Under the pieces are notes generated by a model, which worked only from the letters and a program-made list of their open reading frames with translations, made no database searches and was not told the DNA's origin. From Morinoia aosen (Eukaryota; Arthropoda; Malacostraca; Amphipoda; Talitridae): a stretch of DNA of 64,000 nucleotides. The stretch is taken from NCBI GenBank assembly GCA_030386875.1, contig CM059567.1:53676020-53740019 (forward strand). Reading direction: 5' to 3'. This document shows, piece after piece, positions 1 through 11,644 of this stretch (its first letter is position 1; each line of letters starts with the position of its first letter). A program made the translations under genes and the position numbers.

Positions 1-130
1 TACGATGAAAATTCAATGTAGCTGAAGTTTTTTGGATAACAAGCGATGTAATGTTTTCCACGAATACGATAGAAAAATTTTGTACAGCTGAAGTTTTTTA
101 GCTAACAATTTATGTTAGGTTTATATTAAT
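1..130. repeat. Two-copy ~65 bp tandem duplication
   Basis: Two diverged copies share the blocks TACGATRRAAAA (starting near 1 and 64) and AGCTGAAGTTTTTT (near 20 and 86). The left end may continue outside the window. Confidence 0.5.
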
Positions 131-473
131 ACACAAAAAATGCAATCAGTATGAAGGGCCGCTGCATCTCTCACTCGAATGCGGGAAATATCCCAGATGA
201 TTGTCTCCCAAAGAAGTTTTATTCTGCAATAAATTTCAATAAATTACTTTAAATCTTGTCTTGCGCAGCTAAATAGCAAATCTTTCACCGCACATTGGAG
301 ACATGTGACCACATTTCTTGAGCCCTTTGTCGACTGGAAGTGTGAGGCCGCTGCGCCAGTAACATCGGCCCCCACCGCAGTCCCTGCAGCAGTTGGTGCC
401 AAGGAGCTGTAATGGAGGAGCTTTCCATTAAAGCTCCTTGGTTGGTGCGGACGTGTGTAGCTTATTTGTCTTG

Positions 474-815
474 TGTGTACATGATAGTCATGTGGTGTGT
501 ACATGATAGTCATGTGGTGTGTACATGATAGTCATGTGGTGTGTACATGAGATTCATTTGGTTTTTATGTACATGGTATTCATGTGGTGTGTACAGGTAG
601 TCATGTTGTGTGTACAGGATAGTCATGTGGTGTGTACAGGATAGTCATGTGGTGTGTACATGATAGTCATGTGGTGTGTACATTATATTCATGTGGTATG
701 TACATGAGGTTCATTTGGTGTGTATGTACATGATATTCATATGGTGTTTACAGGATAATCATATGGTGTTTACAGGATAATCATGTTGTGTGTGCATGAG
801 ATTCATATGAGGTGT
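474..815. repeat. 22 bp minisatellite, about 15 imperfect units
   Basis: The unit has the core GTACATGATAGTCATGTGGT. The first copies are identical; later ones drift (ATATTCATG, AGATTCAT) and contain indels. The core contains CATGAtagTCATG, a short inverted repeat. From 816 to 1832 I see no gene or repeat. Confidence 0.85.
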
Positions 816-1832
816 GCGTAATGACTGCTTTTCTCTCATTATAAATACACTCATATCTTTAGGCCAACTCTTGTCAAAATTAAATTGTCACGTAAATGTC
901 TTCATGATTCACTGCCTTCAAAGGAGTTCCTAAGCGTAGTAAAAACAAAATCCCAGGTTGTTAATACTTCTGAGCGTTTAGAAATTAACAATTATTTCAG
1001 AGATCGTTGTCAACACCCAAACCTCTAATGACAAAATGAACATCCTCAAGATTATGGAAAAACAGAAATGTCACCGAAGAAGCTTCTTTTATGTAGTGAG
1101 CTGAACGTTAAATTCTTCCACGTTGCATACAAAAGGAACTTGAATGTTCCGGCTTTCATGGCTGGGCTTGAAAGAGGCATTAACGTATGCGGGGGGCGCA
1201 TTGCCCCACGCACAATGCCTCGTAAAGCTGCGCTGGAAAATCCTCCTTTGAAAAGCTCATGACGGCGAACAGAAAGAAATTTGTGTGCAGAATCGTGTCT
1301 TGAAATTCCAGCGCGGCTGCCATCCAATTTCCTCTTTGAAATGGAGAGGCCTTAACGAACACGATCCTGGAACGAGGGTGGCCCAAATTTATTTCCATTT
1401 TTAAATGAGTGTCATTCCGTCCCTCGTTTCACTTAACAAACACGCGGTCGTGCCGCGCTCGGTTGTTCTCTCCTGGCTGAAATTGCTGTTCTTTTATCAC
1501 CTCGTCTTAAGTGGGCGAATGTGCTTTTGAACTTTTGAGGATTTCAACGGTGCTTGTTTTGTGCGTAGAATGATGGAAAGTTTAGTTGAAAAAAATCCAT
1601 GCAATTCATGTGTGTGTCCCTTTACTTCTCTGTATTTGGATCCCTCTCCCTTATCGAGTCCAGGGTCGTAGTTCTCTCCGAGCTCATAAAAATCATGAGC
1701 TCTTTTAACGTTGCTGAGTTACAGGGACCATAAAATCACAGTTCGTCTTCTGAACTTTACCAGTCGGTCAAAAACCAGAGCTCTTCAATGAAGTCCAGAG
1801 AGTTCGACTGACCTGTGCCCTCCTTGAAGATA

Positions 1833-3351
1833 TTCTCGAGTGGGACTCGGGAGACATTCACGAGTGGGGCTCTGGGAGACATTCACGAGTGGGGCTCTGG
1901 GAGACGTTCACGAGTGGGACTCTGGGAGACGTTCACGAGTGGGGCTCTGGGAGACGTTCACGAGTGGGGCTCTGGGAGACGTTCACGAGTGGGGCTCTGG
2001 GAGACGTTCACTAGTGGGGCTCTGGGAGACGTTCACGAGTGGGGCTCTGGGAGACGTTCGCGAGTGAAACTCTGGGAGACGTTCACGAGTGGGACTCTGG
2101 GAGACGTTCACGAGTGGGACTCTGGGAGACGTTCACGAGTGGGACTCTGGGAGACGTTTACGAGTGGGACTGGAAGACGTTCACGAGTGGGACTCTGGGA
2201 GACGTTCACGAGTGGGACTCTGGGAGACGTTCACGTGTGGGGCTCTGGGAGACGTTCACGTGTGGGGCTCTGGGAGACGTTCACGTGTGGGGCTCTGGGA
2301 GACGTTCACGTGTGGGGCTCTGGGAGACGTTCACGTGTGGGGCTCTGGGAGACGTTCACGTGTGGGGCTCTGGGAGAAGTTCACGTGTGGGGCTCTGGGA
2401 GACATTCACGAGTGGGGCTCTGGGAGACATTCACGAGTGGGGCTCTGGGAGACGTTCACGTGTGGGGCTCTGGGAGACGTTCACGTGTGGGGCTCTGGGA
2501 GACGTTCACGAGTGGGGCTCTGGGAGAAGTTCACGTGTGGGGCTCTGGGAGACATTCACGAGTGGGGCTCTGGGAGACATTCACGAGTGGGGCTCTGGGA
2601 GACATTCACGAGTGGGGCTCTGGGAGACATTCACGAGTGGGGCTCTGGGAGACATTCACGAGTGGGGCTCTGGGAGACATTCACGAGTGGGGCTCTGGGA
2701 GACATTCACGAGTGGGGCTCTGGGAGACGTTCACGTGTGGGGCTCTGGGAGACGTTCACGTGTGGGGCTCTGGGAGACGTTCACGTGTGGGGCTCTGGGA
2801 GAAGTTCACGTGTGGGGCTCTGGGAGACATTCACGAGTGGGGCTCTGGGAGACATTCACGAGTGGGGCTCTGGGAGACATTCACGTGTGGGGCTCTGGGA
2901 GACGTTCACGTGTGGGGCTCTGGGAGAAGTTCACGTGTGGGGCTCTGGGAGACGTTCACGTGTGGGGCTCTGGGAGACGTTCACGTGTGGGGCTCTGGGA
3001 GACGTTCACGTGTGGGGCTCTGGGAGACGTTCACGTGTGGGGCTCTGGGAGAAGTTCACGTGTGGGGCTCTGGGAGACGTTCACGTGTGGGGCTCTGGGA
3101 GACGTTCACGTGTGGGGCTCTGGGAGACGTTCACGTGTGGGGCTCTGGGAGACGTTCACGTGTGGGGCTCTGGGAGAAGTTCACGTGTGGGGCTCTGGGA
3201 GACGTTCACGTGTGGGGCTCTGGGAGACGTTCACGTGTGGGGCTCTGGGAGAAGTTCACGTGTGGGGCTCTGGGAGACATTCACGAGTGGGGCTCTGGGA
3301 GACATTCACGAGTGGGGCTCTGGGAGACATTCACGTGTGGGGCTCTGGGAA
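1833..3351. repeat. 25 bp minisatellite, about 61 units, many with CACGTG
   Basis: The unit is 25 bp with core CTCTGGGAGACGTTCACG. Because 25 is not a multiple of 3 and the unit lacks stops, all three + frames stay open for 450-540 codons; these ORFs are artefacts. Units vary at three sites: GACGT/GACAT/GAAGT, ACGAGTGG/ACGTGTGG, and GGGGC/GGGAC. ACGTGTGG units contain the palindromic E-box CACGTG and fill roughly half of the array, in alternating blocks. One unit near 2165 is shortened. The edges, with GGGAC and GACGTTCACGAG, differ from the centre. Confidence 0.95.
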
Positions 3352-5791
3352 AAAATGGACGCACTTTCCTCGTTCAATCCTGCCATGCACTGTACCTGCT
3401 CGTGCGTGAAGCCGCTGCAAGATATGAAGTGTAGGTAGGTATTGGCCCACAAAATCTTCGTGTTGTCAACGTTCTGACTAAAATTTTGATTCACGGTGCA
3501 CGAAAGAGAATGTATTTTAGGTCTGAGAAATGGGAAAAAGCTGGGATCCATGTTGTGTACAAGTGCAAATAGGGTGCGAGAATTTTTGGGAGACAAATAA
3601 CATTATTTAAGGAAAACCACCTTGCTGTTTCGTCTTGTTGCTAAATGTTTTCTCGGCTGCAGCGAGTCGACTAATTGACACATCTCGCAAAATGGATGAG
3701 CTTTCCTTTATCTCCATCACCTGGAATACTAATCAGTTCGGGCATCTCAGCGCCACAAAGATGGTCTTGGAACGCCGAGGAAAAGAACTGCAATTATTTA
3801 TCGTGAAAGAACCACTTCTATGTAGTTCTGAAATAACCAGTACTCGTTAGTCTTTGAGGAGGATTTTGGAGCTCGTCTGTTCAAATAAATAGTACTTGAA
3901 TAAGGACTTTATGTTTAGGTATTTTTCTGCCTAACTAATGAAATGCAGAAAAGTAAAACGATTTCCACTCGTACTTGAATTTGCAGGAGCTTTTTAACCT
4001 TTGTTCCTGCCAGATGCGCTGTGTATGTTGGGCGAACAAAATCGCTTCTGAACGTTCGCCAGACAATCACACAGTTAAGCTGTTACTTGTCAAATTATGT
4101 ATCATAAGAAATATGTTATTGTAGTTCTCGCTGCAGTAAGTAATCATTTTTGTTCTTGAAAGAGAAATCTATGTACTATATTTTCACAGCATGTTTTTAG
4201 TTTTTGTGGTCTTGAAGGTAAAGGGTCATTGTAATTTTTTATTGCAGTTCAGTCAATGTGCTGAATGATAGAAATTGCCTCTACTTTCATTTTTCTGACC
4301 AATAATACTAGTCCTTGGGCAATAATAATGAGCACCGAGTCCCAATAATAGAACTATGATGAACAATCGATGGAGCAGCATAATGTGCTGACCTTCAATT
4401 GATTATTTATTTGTTTAGTATGGTAGTATATTGAGTGCATGCGCATTGACCGAAACAATTGTCTATTTGTGTACGCTGTTCCCAGTGAAACGAAATTTAA
4501 CCTTCGAGTTCAGGAAAGTGCTTATGCACTTTAATCTGTGTGGGAAATGTCTTGCTCGTGTGTTGCTGGGATTGAACTGAAATAAAAATGCCCAGAACAC
4601 AGTTTAAATATTGAAAATATGCCGACAAATAACTCTTAATTGAACGTTAGAAATTACTGTAATTCTTCTTGTGGGGAGAACAATATTTAATTGTACCAAT
4701 CAATCTCGGATGACATCGACTACTGTAATCTGAGCATTGCAATGCGCCTCTAACAAGGAGACTTTGCGTCAAAACATACGAAATAGCGATGGAGCTGATG
4801 AAAATTTTTCAAGGTGTTCAAGTTTTTCCGTATCAGGTTCTATTAAATCAAGCTCGACATTATACATTGGCTAAGTTTGTACTCATTGTACATGTCGCGG
4901 ATAATTAGGCCTTAGAATTAGCACGCAAGACTTAGAGAATAGACCAATGCTCGCCTATAGATTATCTTCGGTTTGTCTTCGTACGGAGGCATTTAACGTG
5001 GTTCCTAAACGTTAATTCTTTAAATAATTGAAGAGTTCCAGCGTTTCAAAGAAGAAGATTGTTAAACGAAAGAAAAATGCACATTTGTACATTTCCGCAC
5101 ATCTTTCAACCAAAATATGAAACTTACTTCAGAGGTAGATATTTCATTCAAAATGGAAACGAGTTAAAAACTTTTGGCTTTTGGCATTTTGTCGGGTGAA
5201 GCATGGAAAATAATTTTTCCCTGATTTTAGTTTTGATAGACGTTGTTTACGAGTCGGCTTGTTTTAAATTCTGTCCTTCTGTGTGTTGGACCTACGTATG
5301 ATCTGACATAATATCGCTATATTACTCGACTTAGTAACAAACATCATCGGAAGTATTTCTTTCTGATAAGTGGGGTCTGCAGGTGCAGTATTTACTATTA
5401 CTCAGTCCATTACGAGAACTTGTTAAGGCCGTGATTCTTCGAAGCTTTTCGGAGGGGTAGCTCTATCCCAAAGTAATTTAAGAGATTCATATCCCGTCTA
5501 AAGAACATGCCGAAATAGATGGGGTGCTGCTGTATTTATCATAATCATTAAATGCCATATTTATTATAATAAATATAGCTTAATAAATAGCTATTTATTA
5601 AAGTAAATGGTGGAGCTACCAAAAGCTACTGCGAACATGGGAGCAAAAATGCATCGCAAGGAAAGGACCAGACAATATTACTAAAAAGCTGCTCCATAGA
5701 GCCGTGGCAGCAGCAGGCCAGGGGAGCTGTGGGGAAGGCCGAGCAGAAAGAATCTTCACGTTTACCTGGTGCATAGGAGGCCTCTTCACAT
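3352..5791. other. Non-coding stretch, no recognised feature
   Basis: AT-rich, single-copy-looking DNA. All ORFs are short with no family resemblance. I saw no convincing exon and no SINE or MITE copy. Confidence 0.5.
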
Positions 5792-6309
5792 GTGTGTGTT
5801 GGCAAGTTTGTGTGTGTTGGCAGGTTTGTGTGTGTTGGCAGGTTTGTGTGTGTGTTGCAGGTTTGTGTGTGTTGGCAGGTTTGTGTGTGTGTTGGCAGGT
5901 TTGTGTGTGTGTGTGTTGGCAGGTTTGTGTGTGTTGGCAGGTTTGTGTGTGTGTTGGCAGGTTTGTGTGTGTTGGCAGGTTTGTGTGTGTTGGCAGGTTT
6001 GTGTGTGTGTGTTGGCAGGTTTGTGTGTGTTGGCAGGTTTGTGTGCGTTGGCAGGTTTGTGTGCGTTGGCAGGTTTGTGTGTGTTGGCAGGTTTGTGTGT
6101 GTTGGCAGGTTTGTGTGTGTTGGCAGGTTTGTGTGTGTTGGCAGGTTTGTGTGTGTTGGCAGGTTTGTGTGTGTTGGCAGGTTTGTGTGTGTTGGCAGGT
6201 TTGTGTGTGTTGGCAGGTTTGTGTGTGTTGGCAGGATTGTGTGTGTTTGCAGGTTTGTGTGTTGGCAGATTTGTGTGTGTTGGCAGGTTTGTGTGTGTTG
6301 GCAGGTTTA
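5792..6309. repeat. 18 bp (GT-rich) minisatellite, about 29 units
   Basis: The unit is GTTTGTGTGTGTTGGCAG. Length differences are mostly 2 bp steps in the internal (GT)n run, so microsatellite slippage is nested in an 18 bp array. The left third is irregular; the centre (about 6060-6230) is nearly uniform. ORFs on both strands here (CWQV repeats on +, THKPAN repeats on -) are low-complexity artefacts. Confidence 0.93.
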
Positions 6310-8327
6310 CACGGGGATGTGTCTGGCTTACATGCCCTCCTACTTGCATATTCATGCACTGGTTCCACTCTACAGCAGGCTCATGTTTTTTTTCGTTTGT
6401 CTCAGTCGCTTACAAGTGTTTTGAAAGCTCGTTCTTGTCAAAATCAACCCTGGGAATTAGAGAATTTTATCATTAGCTTTTATTTTTGGTGAAACTCTTG
6501 ACAGGTTAGTGGACTTGAAGTTTCTGAAAGATGAAATAGGAATGGGTAATGGAAAGCACATGAGATTTCTGTTTTTTGACTTATACCTCGCTTAAAAATG
6601 CAACTAATTTAATTTTCTCTTCTTGGTATGGAATTAAATTTGCCTTGGTACGATTCTATTGGCCCTTACATGTTAAGCATAGTTTAAGACCAGCGTTAAG
6701 GCCAGAAAGTTGGCCTGCAAACAAATGTACGAGACTCGCGTAATGACGATGGTGGTGACTGGCAGTCTTGTAACAGTGCATTTGAGTTCCGAACAATTAT
6801 TGAATTGAATTTTATTATGAGTTCTCTTGGAAAGAGGTTTGAACTTTCAAGAGGGTGAAGAGGTCACAGGTAAATCAGCATTCGAGACGCGCTGCGAGCA
6901 GGATTATATTTTTCGGACATGGTCCATTGCTTCTATACTCTATCTTAGATTTACCAGCTTCGTCGATCAGTGGAAGGGATCGCTTTGTATCTCACATCTA
7001 TTAGGTGCGGGAAAAATGCATTACCGTCAACGTTGAACGTTTTTATAAATAATATCCTGATCATTAAGGGTCTAGTATCTTTTCATTTCCGTTGGCTGCT
7101 TCAATTTGGTACCTCTAGCACACGCGTTTTGTTTTATCCTGTGCATTGCCCAGTCATTCCTCAACGTTACTCTTTATTATATACTGATATAATTTTATAT
7201 ACTAATATACCGGTCCTGGAATCTTCAAATCTTATATGTAATAGCTTGTTTTCTGTGAATGAACACCATCATGCTTTGGGCAGAAAGTCTTTCATGGATT
7301 TGTTGAAGCTTGCAGCCATCGAAACGTTTTTTTTTTATTTCAATACTGTTTATTTATATCGGTAAACTGGAAAGTACCCAGTTTAGTGTTCTTATGAGAG
7401 ACCACCGAGATATTTAAACAAATTTACTGCTTGCTTGTTTTCCTAGTGCTATTATGGGTCATCTACAGATAAAGTTCTTAAATAACTTAGCAGTTTATTT
7501 ATTGACATTTTTAGCATGCAATATGACCAGTTACTAGGTATGCTCTTTTAGTTTTCTTTATTAAATACATTTTTTACTTAACTGTACAGTGCAGGTGAGG
7601 ATTGGTAGTTCGAGTTGCATACCAAATTAGTTTTTTATCTCCATTATCTCTTCGGTGTAGAACACGCTTCGTAGATCTTGTGTTTGGAGTGATTATGTAA
7701 TACGGCGGCCATTTTATCAGAAATCTGTAAATGTATGAATTAGATGGGGAATTTATTATGACCAGTCATATGCTTGAATTTAAGGTCACAGCAAATTTTA
7801 TTTCACCTCATGATAGTTCTTGATCACATTAATATTCATAAGGGTCCGAGAATCCACAAAAGTCGAGCATTGCGGTAAACAGCTCTACTACCCCCTGATG
7901 AAGCTCTCATAACTTTCTATTAGCTCTTCATATCACTATTTTATGTGTACACTAACATTTTAGTCCAGAAATACTCACTTTACTTCCATTAAATAACATT
8001 TAATGCGGAAACATTCACTTTCTTTATTATTACCTTTAGCAAACTGTCAGCCGGCAATTCAAAAAAATACTTCTGTGTATTCAAGTCTCTTCATATTTGT
8101 ACCTTCTAAAACTTGTGCTTTTCGTTGAGATTGCAATCTGGTGCCGTGTAGCGGCGTGCGTCGCTGCGTGTCGCCCGTAAATCTCAGTATATATTTTATC
8201 CCTGCATCGTATACAAAAACTTTGACCATTGTATGCTTATGGAGGGCATATAGTCTTGTAAATCTACACCTGCTTTCTTAGCTCAGGTTTTGCATCTTGA
8301 TAACTCTCCAGACGAGACCACATTCAA
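6310..8327. other. Non-coding stretch, no recognised feature
   Basis: T-rich DNA with only short chance ORFs (for example around 6827-7365) and no recognised protein similarity or repeat family. Confidence 0.5.
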
Positions 8328-8496
8328 GTTTTTGTACTCATTTCTATTTGTTTTGTACTCATTTCTATTTGTTTTTTAATCATTTCTATTTGTTTTGTAA
8401 TCATTTCTATTTGTTTTGTAATCATTTCTATTTGTTTTGTACTCATTTCTATTTGTTTTGTACTCATTTCTATTTGTTTTGTACTCATTTCTATTT
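8328..8496. repeat. 21 bp tandem repeat, about 8 units
   Basis: The unit is approximately CTCATTTCTATTTGTTTTGT plus A, with CTCA/ATCA variants. 21 bp keeps frame, giving short FYLFCTH-type ORFs that I regard as artefacts. From 8497 to 9448 I see nothing further. Confidence 0.85.
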
Positions 8497-9448
8497 TTTT
8501 GAAGTTGTGCATTTATTTTGGCGTACATTAGTAGAGTCTTAATTACTTCGTATTTATTCGAAAGTTATGTAGATTACTTGACTTGACATCTTGCTTATAA
8601 AAATGGGTAGATAATTTGTAGGAATTTTTCATGATTTCATGTTGCTTCTCTCGAGGGAATCTCCAATCTGTCTGTCAATTTTGATGTTCTGCGTTCTGAT
8701 TGAACTGGAAATCGTTGTGTCCGGCATCAAACGTACGTTGGTTGGTTGTATGCAAATTCAAGCCAACGTTTAGGCTCCTGCATGATATTGAGTAACTAGA
8801 GTAAGATCAAAGTCTTGATATAAAATTTAAATGGTATTAATGAAGTTATAAACATTTAGATCTTGTGCTCTCCCTTCCTATTTGGTCAAGTTAGATTCTT
8901 TGATTCCAATGAAGTTCTTTTGGTATCAGCTGCATGTTTTCTACGCATTTTGTTCAGAATCCAGGACAATCCTGCGGTAAGAATCAACACTCGCAAGGTT
9001 CACATGCCATGATGGTTTTGAAAGCCGCGAGTGAGGTTTGAGACCTCACAGTAGACCTTTTCTGATATCTTAAATTCTGATTTTACTCCCACCCTGTCTT
9101 TAGTTGAGGCTCTATTGGCGCTGTAATGTTCTAATGACCAGCGTTTACTGCTTGCAATTGGAGAGCCAATTATATGGTGTTGAATTTAAGTCGTTTTTAC
9201 ATGGCTTGACCGTACCTTAGAGGCCTTGATGAAATTATATAGGTGTGACTACAGTCGCTTCTAGGACTTGGAATGCGATCGAAAACGGACTATAATGGTA
9301 TTCAGTGCAATATTCACTCCGGGATGTAATCTTCACACTTCTAAGTTGTACTTCCAGGACTCCGAGGCATCAATCTCTTAGGGAAAATTCATAAGATTTG
9401 TTTTATATCTTTATACATGGGTATTGTGTAATGATTTTACCTTCAACG

Positions 9449-9776
9449 CCCCTCGGAGGAATGAAACTTTTGTATCTATCAGAATTTGGACTCCGAGGCA
9501 GAAGATTTGAGGTCCCTTATTTGAAGGTTTCGTAGACCTCTTTATGTTGAAATAGAGAAGGTTATTTGTTTAGTAACGGACAGTAGCGGGCATCATTTAT
9601 GGGCTCACTGCTGGTCACTCTTCAGAACCTATTATGTTTCATCGTTTATCTCGTTTCATGTGCTTCGCAATTTCTGCAAAGGTTCCCCGTTCCCTTAATT
9701 CCGTACTAAATATAGCCTTCCTCTCTTGGGAACACTTTTATTGTGGTTAGGGAGCTTGAACTACTAATCTAATCTA
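9449..9776 (+). mobile_element. SINE-like family, copy A (diverged)
   Basis: Starts with the family 5' signature (CCCCTCGGAGGAATGAAAC) and ends in the family tail ACTACTAATCTAATCT. The middle is diverged, retaining only GGCTCACTGCTGGTC and the conserved CCGTACTAAAT segment. It is one of the older copies, and the AATAAA of the consensus is lost (AATAGA). Confidence 0.75.
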
Positions 9777-10071
9777 CAAGTTTGAATAACTCGTTTATCG
9801 TTCCTAGATCACGATGTGTCGTGTTGAGTATGCCGCCTTTGTGTTGTCCAAACATTTTGTAGACGAGCAGCTTGCTGTCAGCCTCGCTCTGACGCGATGT
9901 GTGGGGTTGTGACGCAATCTCTTCATACTGCTGCTGTGAGCCCTGCTTTCTTGTTGCAACTGGTTTTTCAGACTTTCTAATGGTGGTTGTTAACAATACT
10001 TAGATTTCGTTCGAGCCATCTTACTTGGCTGTTTTATGCCTGAATTTCGCTTCCAAACCTTCCAGAATAAA

Positions 10072-10409
10072 CCCCTCAGGGGGATATAACTGTTGTATCT
10101 ATGGAAATTAGCTCTCCCAGGAGGGAAACATGTGAGGGTCCGAGCTGAGAGCTAGGTAAGCTTTATTTTTTGTTGAAATAAAATGTTATTTGTTTCGTTG
10201 GAGACCTCCTTTTTTCGGTTCACAGCTGTCCTGTTTTTCAGCACCTTCTACTTTCTTCTCCAACTTTTATGTTTTCAAAAACTTCTTTCTCAATTTACTG
10301 TATCTACTGCTGTATCTACTGTTTACTGCAGAGACTCCTCGTTCCCTTATCTCCATCCTAAATGGTGCGTTCCTCCTTCATCTCTTAGGAACGCTTTTTT
10401 TTTAGCCGT
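10072..10409 (+). mobile_element. SINE-like family, copy B
   Basis: Near-consensus 5' part: CCCCTCAGGGGGATATAAC, GAATT-like block, GGGTCCGAGCTGAGAG, GTTGAAATAAAATG, CGGTTCACAGCTGTCC. The usual tail is missing after GGAACGCTTTT. It contains AATAAA at 10177-10182 followed by a T/GT-rich run. An inserted duplication CTGTATCTACTG is seen near 10310-10325. Confidence 0.9.
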
Positions 10410-11252
10410 ACTGAGAGTACGGCAGCACCTCCATCACGCTGCGCTCGGTGTGGTCTGGTTCACACTCCAGTTGTTATGCCCAGTTTACTCTAGCTTAGGT
10501 ATACGGGGAAACGCATAGAACTTTAGATTTTTACGTCTAATTCCTGAGCTGCATAAATGTATTCTTTTTTCGCTGATTTATCATTCTTCGTGTCGTAAGC
10601 TTATCGTACACTGCGTTGCTGTTCTAAGTATCTTTCTATTCCTTTTACTTTAGCTTTGCAAGTATTGTAGGTTTCTGTGATGCGCGTCGGAAGTTTTCTG
10701 TGATGGAACTAAAAATCTCTTAACCGTTTCAAATGCATTGAGTAATTCACATTTTATAATAGTAAAATCACGAAGGCATTCCCTCTATCGCATGCTGAGG
10801 AGAACTTGGATTGCTATTAAGTAATTATAATACCAATATTTTAAGTAAGGGGATAGGAATAAATTTTAGCGTATTTTTTTTATTCCCCACCTACCTGAAA
10901 CCTATTCGGAATATCAGAGCTAACGCAAGCGAAGGTAAAAAGCCTTTTAATCAAGAACTGCTCTCTCTCTCTCTCTTGTGTGTTCCTTTCTGAGGCTAAC
11001 AAAAATTGAGAAGTTGACTGGGAGCAACTTTCTCGAAGACGATGACGCCACTGACATTTTGTCCGCACTCGGCTGCAGTGCGGGCCGCGGCAGCGTCCGA
11101 CGGCTCCCGTGCGCAGAGAAGTTCGTTCATTGCTTGGCCTTCGTCGGTCGTTCTATAAATATTCTTTTTATGAGTGGCTCCCTCTGAAGAAATGCCCGCA
11201 TGCAGCCTTCACCTTGTTGAGACGAGCCGAGCTCCCTTGCATTCATGCATTG
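10410..11252. other. Non-coding stretch with a GC-rich patch
   Basis: About 11000-11150 is GC-richer than its surroundings and is followed by TATAAATA at about 11154. A 69-codon ORF (10978-11187) spans it but matches no family I know. This could be a small core promoter or chance. Confidence 0.25.
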
Positions 11253-11267
11253 CTTTGCTTTCTGCCA

Positions 11268-11629
11268 TTCCCCTCAGGGGGATACAACTATTGTATCTAT
11301 GGGAATTAGCGCTCCCAGGGGAAAAATGTGAGGGGCCCGAGCTGAGAGTTAGGTAGGCCTTCTTTTTGTTGAAATAAAATGTTTTTTGTTTTGTTAAGGA
11401 CCACCTTTTTTCGGTTCACTTCTGTCCTGTTTTTCAGCACCTCTGTTTTTCTTCTTCAACTTTTATCTTATTTCATGAACTTCTTTCCCATCTTACTGTT
11501 TCTATGCCCTTTCTGCATAGATTCCTCATTTTCTTATCTCCATGCTAAATGGTGCCTTCCTCCTTCCTCTCTTTGATACGCTCTTTTTTTGCACCGGTTA
11601 GGGAGGCTTAAACTAACTTATAATCTTAT
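11268..11629 (+). mobile_element. SINE-like family, copy C, with perfect 15 bp TSD
   Basis: A complete copy from TTCCCCTCAGGGGGATACAA to the tail AACTTATAATCTTAT. The direct repeat CTTTGCTTTCTGCCA flanks it exactly (11253-11267 and 11630-11644). A 15 bp duplication with a short AT-rich 3' tail is the mark of LINE-type target-primed insertion, so this is a retroposed SINE or short LINE 3' end. AATAAA is at 11373-11378, followed by a long T/GT run. Confidence 0.95.
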
Positions 11630-11644
11630 CTTTGCTTTCTGCCA

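Noticed and set aside
1815-3438. Three overlapping + ORFs of 449-539 codons
   Set aside because: They lie in a stop-free 25 bp repeat that opens every frame; no start context, splice pattern or family resemblance.
5616-6492. Cys-rich and THKPAN-repeat ORFs near 6 kb
   Set aside because: Low-complexity translation of an 18 bp GT-rich array with frame-changing indels.
10978-11187. Possible upstream Duox exon ending ...LAFVG|GT
   Set aside because: The last residues and phase mimic the expected ...FFG end, but the rest (DDDATDILSALGCSAGRG) does not resemble Duox.
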